Positions 35,129 to 46,932 of a stretch of DNA of 64,000 nt are shown here, in pieces; the stretch's first letter is position 1; each line of letters begins with the position of its first letter. The DNA is from Amphirosellinia nigrospora (Eukaryota > Ascomycota > Sordariomycetes > Xylariales > Xylariaceae). Below the pieces are notes generated by a model. The model was not told the DNA's origin. It saw only the letters and a list, made by a program, of their open reading frames with translations, and did not search any database. The stretch spans positions 1,178,001 through 1,242,000 of the forward strand of contig SCHM01000005.1 in assembly GCA_004123355.1 (NCBI GenBank), written 5' to 3'. The translations under genes were made by a program, and so were the position numbers.

Positions 35129-36711
35129 ATGGGGGAGTCCAAATCAAGTTGGAGAATAACGGGTTTGGCCGACTCGTCGGGAAGCTCCAGTGATAAAGCG
35201 ACTACCTGCTTGAATTCCGGGTACCCTAATACTGATATTGGCGGGGTTCTTTCCGAACTATTCGCAGAAAACATCATCTCTAAAGTGCTTAGAGTCGCCA
35301 TCAAATACGCAAAGACTCAAAAACCCCAGGGCACGACTCACAAGAGAGCAGCAGTTTGGATCCGCGGGGTCCTGATACGTTCCCTGAATATGTTCCTCAA
35401 GCTGGAGACCAAGCTGGGCAGTACGTCCTTAGGGAAGCAGAGTTCTGGACCTGTGGGTTCTTTCCAGGAACGGTATATCTGCTCTTGGAACGTCGCTTAA
35501 AATTTTCGAAGTATAGCGACCAGTTACCCAACCAACACACAAAAGACCATGGGGTCCTTAGTGATGCGTATGATCGCTTGGCTATCTATGCAAAGCACTG
35601 GGCCGAGCCCCTCTATGCAATGGCCAAAAGAACTGACACGCATGATATCGGTTTTATCATCATGCCAGCGTTGCGCCTTGACTGGGAACTCAACAGAAAT
35701 CAGCGAAGTCTAGATACAGTCGTTGAAGCTGCGAGCAGTCTAGCTTCGCGATTCATCGCATCAGCAGGAGCGATCCGCAGCTGGGACGTGCTCAAGAAGA
35801 AGGATATTGAAATCCTCGATATGGAGAAGAACGTGATCGTCATCATCGATAGTCTTTGTAACCTCGATTTACTCTACTACGCGGCAAAACATGGCGGGGA
35901 GACATCAGCTCACCTGGCGAATATCGCAACAACGCACGCAGCGAAGCTTCTCGAAACACATCTCAGGCCCGAACCCGTGCGAGACGGGTATGGCCCGACG
36001 TATGGCGGAGGCTGGTTTTCGACCTGCCATGTCGCCGTTTTGGACCCTATTTCAGGAGACATCAAACGGCGCCTGACGGCACAGGGATACGGTGATGAGT
36101 CGACCTGGGTGAGAGGTCAGGCTTGGGGTATATACGGCTATGCGCAAACCTATACATGGACTCACGACGAACGTTTCCTCCTTGCGTCATGCGGGCTGGC
36201 AGAGTACTTCCTTTACCGGCTGAACTTGACGCCGTCTTCTATAGAAGTGCAACATGATAATAGCTACTCTGGCTGGGATAGCCACAGTCCAGAAAGGGTC
36301 CCGTTCGTCCCGCCATGGGACTTTGATGCGCCTCAGGATATCTCAAACCCAACTCTGGATAGCTCGGCAGGCGTCATCGCGGCGAACGGCATGCTGATGC
36401 TCTCGGAAGCGTTAGATCTCCGTGGTAAGAACGATCTCGCATCATGGTTTCTCAAGGCGGCTATCGCCATTGTCCGCGAGACGCTACAATATGCCCTCGC
36501 ACGAGAGAAGGCATTGCTAGTCCCGGGCGGTCCTCATGGAGTTGAGGTGAAAGATGCGATTCCTGATGAGACGTTTGAGGGCCTATTGAAATACGGTACA
36601 GCTAACAATAATGCGAATGCGAGAAAACAGTATTGTAACCATGGTCTGGTGTATGGCGACTACTACCTGGTGGAGTTTGGCAACCGTCTCTTGAGAATGG
36701 GTCTTGTTTGA
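35129..36711 (+). CDS. Glycoside hydrolase family 88, unsaturated glucuronyl hydrolase
   Basis: Single exon, 1584 nt with one base restored, 527 aa. GH88 removes 4,5-unsaturated uronic acids from the non-reducing ends of oligosaccharides made by polysaccharide lyases, through hydration of the vinyl ether. Family landmarks in order: LFAENIISKVLRVA, FPEYVPQAGDQAGQYVLR, FWTCGFFPGTVYLLLERRL, the catalytic-Asp motif DTHDIGFII, DSLCNLDLLYYAAKH, the substrate-binding ESTWVRGQAWGIYGYA, a WDF.AP segment followed by DSSAGVIAANGML, and the end CNHGLVYGDYYLVEFGNRLL. There is no signal peptide, so import by the adjacent transporter is plausible. The frame break is in the A5/C4 run at 35319-35327, one base short. 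The ATG at 35129 is the best start; upstream codons in frame lack an earlier ATG. Confidence 0.9.
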
Positions 36712-39700
36712 AATTGAAAAGGTCTTTGGATCGAGGATGAAGGGTAAGACTAGTGCCCCAAAATCGAGGCACTACTCGTGGTCAGCCCAATCAACTTAAA
36801 AGTTGTTGCGTTTTTGGATGGACATGAGTATTGGATGCGCCTCTCTATTCACACGCAAGAATAGGGGGTAGACACCCTTGGAGCATTTGACACCGAGTCA
36901 GAAGCGTAAACATGGGCTAATCTGTTTAGCTACTACTTTTTGTCGTCCTTGTGTGTTTCTACCAGCCGGTTTGTATCATATAGAAGCCTATTACATGTAT
37001 CTATACTTAATTAAGCGCGTTTAGCAGGTGGGCGGTAGGACCAAGACTACGATGGAAGGCTGTCTGACTCTTAGGTAATGTCGTCGTAGTTGATGACTCG
37101 ACCGGACCGGTCCCGAAGCTACCCTCCTGCATTGCTACATAATACCTGTTCTAGGTACCTAGACAACATGAGTAATGAAATGGCAAGTGGTGCATATCGC
37201 ACGTTGGTCAAGAGGGGTTGTTGGTTATGCACTATTGCTGTGTTGACGCGGTACGATAACTCTGCGTCGTAATAGTAAATAATACTCGTTGCAATGCATA
37301 GCCGAGTTTGCGCTGACAATGTTGGCTATCCTATGGCCTTGTGCCATTAGGCGAGCACAAATAGCGGCATCTGTTGTTGGGAATAACGGGTGTGACAAGT
37401 GTTTACTTCGATCGCGTACCGTCCCGATCTTAAGGTCCGCCGCCTCTGTTCTGCACCTGGATATAAAAGCTACGCGGCGCGCATAGAACACCTTCTTCTA
37501 AGTGGCGCAGCGATCCGAGATAAATTAAATATTGTTGCACAACTTTTTACACTACCATCCATCTGCATCCCCACCAAAGATCTCCTTCGGGGATCTGGCA
37601 TAAGACCCCTTATTCAGACCCCTAACACGAGGTTAGCCTAGATCATCTGAACATTCGTCTGAGTCTTGATTGATTTGATCCCACTGCCCGATGTCATTAT
37701 GCGTGCAATGCATCTGGACTTTATCAGAGGTTTTATTTACTTTCTCAAAGTAAGGTATTGCAGGTAAGGCAGTTAGACTGCACACAGACTGCGACACGTT
37801 ATGGAATCCATGCATCCCGGAGCATTTTGGGGTTCATCACATGGAACTTTCCCGTTCCAGGTAATGCCAATTCTTGGGTTTTCACTAGATTCCCATCCTT
37901 TTGATGACGTGTATTCGTACCCGGCGAACTTTTTTTATTTAAGAAAAAAATGTGGATTTCATTCTTTGGAAAATTGAACGCCTCTGCTAAACTAGTTTGC
38001 TAAGCTATCGAGTTCGTGAAAGCGGCGCGGCGCACTACTGCACTGGATCGGAACCAGAGACGCACGTTTAACAACACTGCAGGACCTGTTGGCCACACGC
38101 ATATTATGGGCCTCTCAAATGCTACCACTTCATATCAAGATACAGTAGGATAGTTAAGTACCATGGAACAAACAAAGTAAATATATTTCAATAATTCCTC
38201 AGATAGAAACACTTATCTAAAATTTAGGATCATATTTGGCTAGTTTATTCGACCGCGAAATAGTATCGTCTGAGAGGTCTGTGGTGTAAGTACAGTCTCT
38301 GCTCGGAAGGCCCCGAACAGTGCATCACAGCCGCAGCCCAAGCCCGCGGTAATGCTGGTGCGGCAATGTGCAGTGGTCTAAACGGTCCATGACTCGTCAG
38401 TCTTGCATTGATTCCGTGTCTGGTTGATGGAGAAGCCAAAGTAGTGTCACTATGTGCTGTCGCGATGAGAAGACATCTCCAGTCTCGAAGGACCTCTCGG
38501 AGATCGAGCCCAATAACTGGACATGGCGACCTTGGTACACAGCATCGACCTGGCTCGATGAATGCCAAGCGCATGCGTGTCGGCACATAGACAGCCCGGA
38601 CAAGATAGTCATATACAGATGGAAAGGGTATTCGCTGGATGCAAGCCACGGTCTGGGCGAATGTGGTGCTTCCAAGCTTAAGTATTTAATAGAAAACGTT
38701 GGTTTGACTGCTGCTGCTACGTCGTCTGGACGCCGCCTTGTTTCTTGGCATGCTGATGATAATTCTCGCGACGTCCTCCCCTTCTACATGTCACCATCAG
38801 CACATTCATCGTGGTACGGTAGATGGTACTGTTGGGCTTGTACGCCTACTGTATGTTGGTATGAGCTTTGATATTTTGATCATCTGGAAAGTCCGCCTTA
38901 TGCCGATCACCATCACTCAAAGCTGACGTCCCAAGCTTGCTTTACGCGTACCTGTTCAAGTCTTACATGCATAAGTTTACCTATACCGGTATTTCATACA
39001 CCCTCTGGATCCCGTGATCTTGCGTGCGTGGCATAACTTTAAAGACCTGTATAATGTCTTGCTATGACGTCTGTTAGAAGTACTGGCCCATCGCTTACCC
39101 AGCGCCAAAGTCAGTATAGACATATACATAAGTAATATGAGCTCTGCTGGACAGATCAGATCCATACCTAGGTACTTTGAATATACGTAGTTTGGTGTAA
39201 ACTTGACGCTATCATATGATGTAAGAAAATCCAACTCCATATTAGGCAGTATGCTCTGCTTAAGTTGCATACAATATCAGGATATGATAACTTCAATTAT
39301 CTACCTAAATCTTCCCTCTTCGCTTGTACATATAGATACAAGGAATAATTCTAAATTGTTCATCTGAGATGCCCACTTACATAATGCAGGTACTGGATAC
39401 CTATCGTGCTAGTGGTAGTAGTCCAGAGCATAATGCACAAGCTGAAAATAGGTACCTGGGCTGAATCTGCTAGCGCCTCATGAAATGAGCTGCCATAATT
39501 TGCCGCGCATCTCATCACAACAATTTTCTCCTATCTTCAATTATTTGGGCCTGATATTTGTTTGTAAAAACAAACCTAAGCACCATCCAGCAGACCGAGT
39601 TCTTACACTTTCAATCTACTAACCTAGACCCGAAAAGAGGGTTGCTGAATTACCTAGTATGCCATGAATAAGGCGATGTCATGTATTTCTGGGCCCAAAC

Positions 39701-40036
39701 CTTGAAAGTTGAAACAGTTATCTATCGCACTGCCTTTGCATTACACCAGAGACATCCCGCCCTCCACACGCGCCCGCCATCCACCACCGTTTACCACCAA
39801 CCACCAACCACCAACCATCCAGTGCTGCCGAACGGGGCCCCTGCTGACGCTGCCCAATGACTGCTGATTTGGTGTGCGCCGCTCGCACACTACGTAGGTA
39901 GTGTCCTGCACACTACCTATACCTACCTACTGTACCTACCTAAGACAGGCACAGGCACCGGCACAGGCACAGCGACGCACAGCGTATCGCATCTCTGCCA
40001 CTTACACGTGTTAGAACCACCCCTAGCCATGAAACA
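36712..40036. other. Long gene-poor region
   Basis: 3.3 kb without a supported gene. Overlapping open frames at 38245-38675 (minus) and 38452-38871 (plus, 139 codons) lack recognisable motifs. The region is rich in CTAGGTACC-like motifs (37155, 39170). Its right end carries CCACCAA repeats (39794-39817), a hairpin (39896-39918) and GGCACA repeats (39946-39971), probably the promoter and leader of the DUF1765 gene. Confidence 0.45.
39896..39918. repeat. Perfect inverted repeat in the DUF1765 promoter/leader
   Basis: Arms AGGTAGTGT and ACACTACCT around the loop CCTGC, followed by several TACCTACC units up to 39942. It lies about 120 bp before the start codon. It could form a small hairpin in RNA or be a dyad for a DNA-binding protein. 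Confidence 0.6.
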
Positions 40037-43000
40037 ATGGCTGGGCCGAACTTGACGGGGACGGTTTCACCCGCTGTCGAGTTAATACAGTCGTTCCCCT
40101 CATCGTCCTCGTCCTCGTCCACGCCCTCGTCCACGCCCTCGTCGTCATTGCCATCGTACGAGCATTCCTCGCCCCAGGCAGAGCCGCCTTCCGCTACCCA
40201 CACCCGTGCGCCGCCCTCGTCGTCTCACTCTCCTTCGTGGACCGACAAGACCCTGCCCGACCCCCCTGCCTACGCCGTACCGGCCATCGATTTCGATGTC
40301 AACACCGATGTCGATTTCAATACCACGTTAGCATTTGTCCCCGACCCGTCGTCCGAGCATTCCAATGAGCAGTCCACGGGTACTCCCACTCACCATTCCC
40401 TTTCGGCTTTGCGGCCTCGGACTGAAAGCATGGGCAGGAGGAAATCCATGATGCTCGGTCGTCCGCAGTCGTGGATGCCCACATCTAAATCGACTCAGGA
40501 CTTGGGGTATCTCCCTCGTGTCGAGGCCGAGGAGAAGACGGGTAGCCAAGCGGGCAATGCATCTCTCTCTCCAGCTTCGGCCATTCAGAACGGGTCTCGG
40601 AGCGTCTCTAGCTCATTCGCCTCTTTTGCCAGACGCTCCTGGAGCTCGACTTCACGATCACCATCGCCGGATATGAGACCAGAAACTGCCCAAGCACCTG
40701 AAGAGCGAACTGGCCGAGCACGCGCTCCAAGCAATAGTTCAATCATGAAACTCAGAAAAGGCTCGCGGAATCGGTCTGGTTCGTCTTCTAGTGAAAGTAG
40801 TCGGTCGAATGAATCTTTGGCCAAGATTGGTAATTATTTGAGCAAGATCAAAGCCCGACCTCAGCTCACGCGCACAAAGGGCACCGTGCCAAGTGAGCTA
40901 GAGAGTTCGGCGTCTTCAACGACGAGCCTGGCGCCGCCGTCCACCGACACACGCAAGTCACATGCCTCTGAGACAAGCAATAGCACATTCCACGACGATG
41001 TTCCGGGTGCTAGAAACTCTTGCAGCCCGAGATCCGCTCTGGTCGCATTTCAAGAGTCTCGAGGCAGATTTTCAGCGGTTTCAGTCCAAGCCCACAGCAT
41101 TGAAGTTAAATTTGGTCCGTACTTCTCTGGTGCCTTTCCTCCGAAAACTGGCCTCTCATTCTTCCTATCTAAATCTCCATGACGAGGACCTGGAACGTAG
41201 GACGATCATTCTCAACAAGTGGTGGACTGGCCTCCTCGATATGCTCCATGTCCGAACCCACCCGCCTGTCCCGGAGTCGATCGACCAATATTGCTCGATG
41301 CCGTGAGTATTATTATGATGCGTCCCGAATGGCGACAGAGCACCCCGACATTCCGGCCGTTGGCCGAGCGAAACCTCCAAGACCACGCTCGCCAGAGGTC
41401 TCACACCGACTCAAATGGGTCGACGAATTCATTGCAATCAACTGATTCAGCTTATCTTGCGGAGTCGACAGGACACAATGTTCGAAATATGTTTATCGCG
41501 AACTTGATGTCTCAAGTGGCATTGGTCGTGGAGAAATTGTCTATCAGGAATGCCCCTCATAGTCTCGTCAATTTCGCCGGCAAAGCCTGTGCTTACGCAT
41601 TCTTTTTTGTCCCGGGCATTGCAGATATACTTGTTCGATTGTGGTCGTTGACTCGGGTTCTCTGCGGCGCGTGGCTGAGGAATTCAAGCTTCCTCGGCGG
41701 TGCAGAAGCGAAAGTGATGATATTGTTGCTCTCTTCCCTCCTGGAGTGCAGAAGCTAGGCTGGACTTCTGTCACTCAAATGTGTAATGCTCTTCGGAAAC
41801 CTGCACAACTGCCTTTGGCCTCGACCAAAATATCTTGGACTGGGCCCTGGGTAGCGAGATGGAATGGCCGCGACACTGATTTATTCTTCGTTTTCTGCAA
41901 ATACTACTTCATCCTCGCCGAAGACTTCATGCCCCCTAAGTTGCCCCTTACGGAGAAGGCACGTGCCCCGGGGTTCGTGCTTGTCAATGCGCAGATACTC
42001 TCTGTACTTGACTCAACACTACATCGCCAAGCAGCTACCGGGTCAACGTCGGTCCCCCGCTTTCGGACGCCTTCCATGAAGAAGATGCGTCGGCTATGGC
42101 GTTACAGATAGCACCGAGTAATAGCAATATCTTGAGAGGAATGGCCGAGAATAGGCTCATTGTCTTATTAAAGAATATGTTATCTGATACATCTCTGCTG
42201 TTCATAGGCGCGCGGTATACCTTTGGCGAGTCATTCCTAGCTGTGATGAAGGCGGCTATCAAACACACCTCGCAATTCAATCACAATGCATGTTTCATGA
42301 TTTGCGATTTCCTTGAAGAGGCGTTGGCCATTTACGAAATTTTTGTTGGTTCCTGCACGCAGCCATTGAATGTTGATTGGCCCTTCTGGTTTGATGTTTG
42401 GAAGAAGATTCTGGATTCAAATAATTCCATGTCCGAAATCCGGATTCTTTCTCTGATCTTTTCGCTCTGGGACACAATCGCGGTTGATCAGAGCCGCAAA
42501 GAGGCTATCTGTATGGACTGGCTCCTTACTGAAGAAACTTTTGACAAACTGTTTAACAACTGGTGCCCTATGGTTCGTGCCTACTATATGCGACTCTTGT
42601 GTTGGCGAATTTGCAGAGATGCTGGAAATGCCAATGATTCCGACACGTAAGCCAGTATCTATATTTGACATCGGTTTAATGCTAATAGTTCGCAGAGGCA
42701 TATTTTCACTCGTTTTTACTCGATTGAAGACAGTCTGGAGCCATTATCTCTGGTTAAAGCAAGATGTAGAGAAGGAAGGAAAAGTTCCACCGTCCACGGC
42801 GCCTTCGTTTCCCACCCGGGAAAGCGATTTATGATTATCAGGATGGAAGTTCCAACTATACAGCCGGGTTTTAGAGCGGGATTTGACTCTTCACTTACTT
42901 TCCCAAGACAAGATTTGATAGATGCCCCCCCTACGGACTTCGACTCGATGAACACCTTTGATCCAGAAGTTACCAATGGTACGGCAAAGAAAACTTGGTC

Positions 43001-43736
43001 TCTTCTCGGTAAAGTGTTCTCATTTACTACGAAGGCGGGTAACACCAACGACCTGGAGACTCTACGTCGGGAGACGGCAGCGTCTAGAACGAGCATGGCC
43101 CTCCCAGCGCAAATACCGACCAATGTCAGCACGGCTAGTTCTGATACTGACAGTATTGGATCGTCGCCTACTTTCGAAGCTACCCAGTATCACTTCAAAT
43201 TTATACTATCATGGAATAATGCTGGAACTATGCCTCCTCCAAATCGCATCCTAACTCGGCCCCGTCTACCATGCCCGGCGCAGTCTTGGATTGCCGCGAA
43301 AGGCCATGGCGGAAGTCCGACGCCGATGACAGGCCGACCGCCGCCGACTCGCGCTGTCTCTGGAAGCGCCCTCACAGGGCTGATCGAATCGGCAAGGAAT
43401 GCAGTCTCTCCTGAGATCCCTACCTCTTCAAGTAGTACACGCACTACAATAGACGGACGGAGCAGCATCGGACAAGTGAGCTTCACAGATCTGGATGACG
43501 ATGACTTACCTCTACGCAATGCAACCAGTCTCAAAGAGAACCTAGTGAACCCCGTCAAACCGACAGGTTCATTTGCCAGAAGCGTCAAATATGCTGGACG
43601 AGCCCTAGCCGAATGGAGTCTAGTTGTCGCCGAATGCAATAATTTTGTTGACCGAAGACGTGAGGAAGGTGTGCTTGGCCTTCAGGATGTCGAAGTACCA
43701 GCGCTCGGCATCGACGGTTTTCGAAAGATAGGCTAG
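40037..43736 (+). CDS. DUF1765 (UPF0592) family protein
   Basis: Two exons, 40037-42646 and 42696-43736, with a 49-bp intron; after five single-base corrections the length is 3654 nt, 1217 aa. The first 300 residues are a Ser/Pro/Thr-rich disordered region, followed by the conserved core: LETLAARDPLWSHFKSLEAD, RTIILNKWWTGLLDML, VDRPILLDAVSIIMMRPEW, GKACAYAFFFVPGIADIL, then DLFFVFCKYYFILAEDF and HNACFMICDFLEEAL. The end is also family-like (SVKYAGRALAEWSLVVAECN, VDRRREEGVLGLQDVEVP). I recognise the fungal DUF1765 family; its role is unknown (S. pombe and yeast relatives are cell-cortex or membrane associated, from memory). Breaks: an extra T at about 40988-40989, and one base missing at C3 41270-41272, near 41650, C5 42054-42058 and C3 42811-42813. 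Confidence 0.85.
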
Positions 43737-44807
43737 AAGGCCTATTCAGACGCGAGGTCCCTTTAGGTTTTGCTTGAATTGAGTGTCGATAGGCGTCAGG
43801 ACTGCAAGGGAAGGGATGATATAAAATGATTTTCAGGCTTGCACACAAGGTATTATCTCTATTACCTTGAGATATTTGCATCCTTACGGCATATGCTGTC
43901 ATGTGCTGTGCCTATTGGGACCCTACACCTGGATCTAGTCAGCCCTGCTGATTGTTTAAGTTGATTGCTGCATTTCACTCGCATTCGTGGTCCGGCGTTT
44001 TGGTCCGTTCATATTTGAACATAAAAAAGGAGCATATTACCGGCTTCGCTGTCGAACAGTCTTGACGAAACAACTTACCAATACCAATCGCGAGCGACAC
44101 CCAACAGTTGAGAGTTCCAAACTTAATAAGTAGAGGTGCATACACTAAAAACGGAGTTGACATCAGGATATATTGGAGCACGATAATTGTTTGGATCATG
44201 GCCCTCCATTTCAAGGAGCTGGTTACTTTTGATGGAGTAGCACTATGCTGCTATATAAGGAGGCGTGAAATGTTTCAGACACTATACCCGGCGGAATGTA
44301 GCTGAATTGAGAATGCGGCATATCGCATTGTACGACTATTTGCATAATGCTTGATGAAGTGATATACCCAACAGCATGACCGAAATAGTTTGACATTGGC
44401 TCTGTATCAGTTTTCCTTGCTCCCTGGTGAAGGCCGAATTGGAGTTTAAGAATCCCGGTACAACGAATCCCGGCTCGTTGCGTCACCGCTATAAGTAACA
44501 TTAACTGTCATAAAGATTCTAAAAACTTGGTTAAGCAACGAGCTAGAAATAACGAGAGCCCATGATAATGGGCCTACATATGATAGCTATAGAAATTTCG
44601 TAGCAATTTGTCGAGGTAGGACTTTAAATAGTATACATACTCGTAACAATAACTTGTGTCGGATAAGATAGCTCTGGCTTCACCTTGATCCCCCTCGTTA
44701 TTGTGTTCTCTCCTGCCGCTGCATTGGCTATAGTTTCAGTTGCCCACCAACCGAATATGTCCCTGACTATAGGTAGCCAGCTGTCTTCAGATGAAGTATC
44801 AGCTTCA
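43737..44807. other. Convergent intergenic region with minor open frames
   Basis: 1.1 kb between the DUF1765 stop and the oxygenase stop. Minus-strand frames at 43975-44214 and 44223-44501 contain short hydrophobic runs but no recognisable domain, and their bases are A/T-rich. I do not call a gene. Confidence 0.4.
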
Positions 44808-46103
44808 TCAAGTATCATCATTTATATACTGCTCATAAACTTGGCCGTAAAATTTCTTGCCGTTCTCGCGATGACTACGGACCTTGGTACGAAGTTGAGA
44901 CTCCCCCACGTATCATACTTGCCTCCGAGAAACGCCGAGTCGATTTGGCTGCCTTCGGGGATTCATCGCCTAACATGTCCGCAAAGTGGACTTTTAACGC
45001 GCCGACTGCCTCGGCTTTCGTCAGGTCTCTCCTTACCCCTGAAAGAATGGCACGCTGTATCTTTCATGCTGTCCCGAGAGGACGCGATGGGTCGTCGCCT
45101 TACATACGCCTCCGGTTATGACCTCGAAAGCCTGGCCTATATTCACCACAAACGTGCCTGGTACTACCGGCACGTCGACCCAGTGTCCCGCCTTGTTCAA
45201 CACTTGCAGGCCCTTCACCTCGGGTGGCGAGGCCTGGAGGAGGAAGGTCCACCAGCCTGATGAGTCTTTGTGAGGCCCGACACCCTATGTTGGAGTGCTT
45301 GAGTTAGTAGTGCCCCCCGAAAATAAGAACCACTCGGGTTTTCGGGTACTTCCAAGGATCGCAGATGCATAATATGGCTGTCAAAGCAACTTGGGTCTTC
45401 GAGGCAAATTAACAAGGGGGAATACGGGCTTCCAGCGACTCACCTGGTTGGAGGAGGTGGAAGATGATTCGGGATAATGAACGAGCTTCAGTCGATGCTG
45501 GTCCGAGAGGAATGGCTGGAATGTCCCGCCTGGTAATGACAGAGCCTGGGCCACGAGGTCGAGGAACCGCTCACCAAGCTGTGTGAGTTCGGATATATAC
45601 CTCTCAATCACGCCACGCAATCTCGCGTCGCTATTTGGCCACTATACCGCAATCAATGAGCTATCAATAATGCCATCGCTCGCATCCCGCAGACGATCTG
45701 CCGGTTAACAAGAAGGCCAACGAACCTGATTCGGACCCCGCAGGCGCTCGTATAGCGGCAAGCCCTCGCGCCAGGTAGCCGTCAGCTCGGTGGCGAACTC
45801 AAACTGCTCTCGCAGATCGACGCGCCCGCCCGTGTTTTCGCTCCCGACCCCGCTGTATCCGAGGAAATGCGGCGAGTTCTCCAGCGCGACCGCGCGCTTG
45901 GCCGCTTCCTCTAGATGGAAGAGGTCGGGTAGCGCACTCACGAGGTCATCGATGACGGCGGTTGGAACCCCGTGGTGTGAGACGTACAGGAAGCCGACGT
46001 CGACGAGCGCGTGCCGGAGATCGGCCAGCAGGTGTCGGAGGCTCTCCGGATCGTCGGCTTGTGAGAGGTCTATTGTTGGGATTGCTTCGAATGAGGCGGT
46101 CAT
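44808..46103 (-). CDS. 2-oxoglutarate/Fe(II)-dependent oxygenase, isopenicillin N synthase-like
   Basis: Exons 46103-45726, 45641-45444 and 45284-44808; introns 84 and 159 bp. With three bases restored it is 1056 nt, 351 aa. The N-terminal DIOX_N domain starts MTASFEAIPTIDLSQA and includes VGFLYVSHHGVP. The double-stranded beta-helix core carries the iron triad His197-x-Asp199 (GVGPHKDSSGWWTFLLQ) and His258 (ATTHRVLS), and the 2-oxoglutarate Arg267-x-Ser269 (RYSVPFF). The enzyme would couple 2-oxoglutarate decarboxylation to oxidation of an unknown small molecule; no biosynthetic partner lies beside it. Breaks: C4 45036-45039, A3 44930-44932 and C5 44903-44907 (plus-strand runs), each one base short; restored, the C-terminus reads KYDTWGESQLRTKVRSHREN, as expected. 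Confidence 0.9.
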
Positions 46104-46932
46104 GTTGATATACCTTTTCCTCCCGAATATATAGATTCTTTGCGAGCGGATTATGGATTCATAAAAAATCCGCTTCTATTGATGGCCGTAACTTTTAACT
46201 TTGAGACCACATGTGCTTTACACCTCGGCCTATTGTGCTGTTGAATGTAATAGTACTTGCGATTGTGCTGGGATTGCTATACCGAACTAAAACCCCGTCC
46301 TGTGGCGTCACACGGTAAGCCCCGGCCGTTTGGCTGTTGAAGTGCTGGTACATAAAAAAAATCACCATTCTAGACTGTACACACTGCTTCTTTCCTATCC
46401 AATATGATTACTTCATATGTAGCACCCACTGCATGCTTGTAATTCAACACAATTTATATCAGAATGATGTGAAATGCGGATAACTCCGTGTTCCTATTGT
46501 CTAGTTGCCCATCAGCGGTAATCTCTGTTTTATAATACATCTGCCCTCCTCTTTGATATCCCACCTCTTCGCATGTAGTCCTCGAATCGGAGACACCCAA
46601 AGCGCGGTGGTGATAAAACAGTCTCTTATTATTTTTGTATGCGGGCGGAGGCACCTCCTCCTCCTTTTCGTGTCTGTGTTGCTGAGTGAAGCTGCCAACA
46701 TAGGCATCACGGCTGCGAATGGTGTTCAAAGTGATTTCGCGCACAAGGAGTGTTTTCGCCAAGATATGCCCTCAGGCTCGCTGTGCGAAATCAAAGGATT
46801 CTATCGTCTTCTGAGTCGCGGGTACTGCCCTTGAGCTCACCGGAAGGAAACGAGAAGATTATATCGCCTTCTCCTAGCTTAGTAGTACCCATGCCCACGA
46901 TGTCGCTGCTGAGGCGCCCGCCGGCTTCCAGT
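46104..46932. other. Intergenic region
   Basis: 830 bp between the oxygenase start and the end of the HET-domain gene. Overlapping small frames on both strands at 46454-46834 have no domain. Nothing else seen. Confidence 0.4.

Noticed and set aside
38245-38871. Opposed 134- and 139-codon open frames
   Set aside because: Antisense to each other, no domain on either strand; treated as chance frames in a gene-poor region.
43975-44501. Minus-strand frames with hydrophobic runs, possibly a membrane protein
   Set aside because: A/T-rich, no family motif, and no splice arrangement that joins them into a sensible protein.
44624-44821. Open frame containing a GWWATETIANAA-like segment resembling a fungal membrane protein
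   Set aside because: It overlaps the corrected C-terminus of the 2OG oxygenase in another frame and has no continuation.
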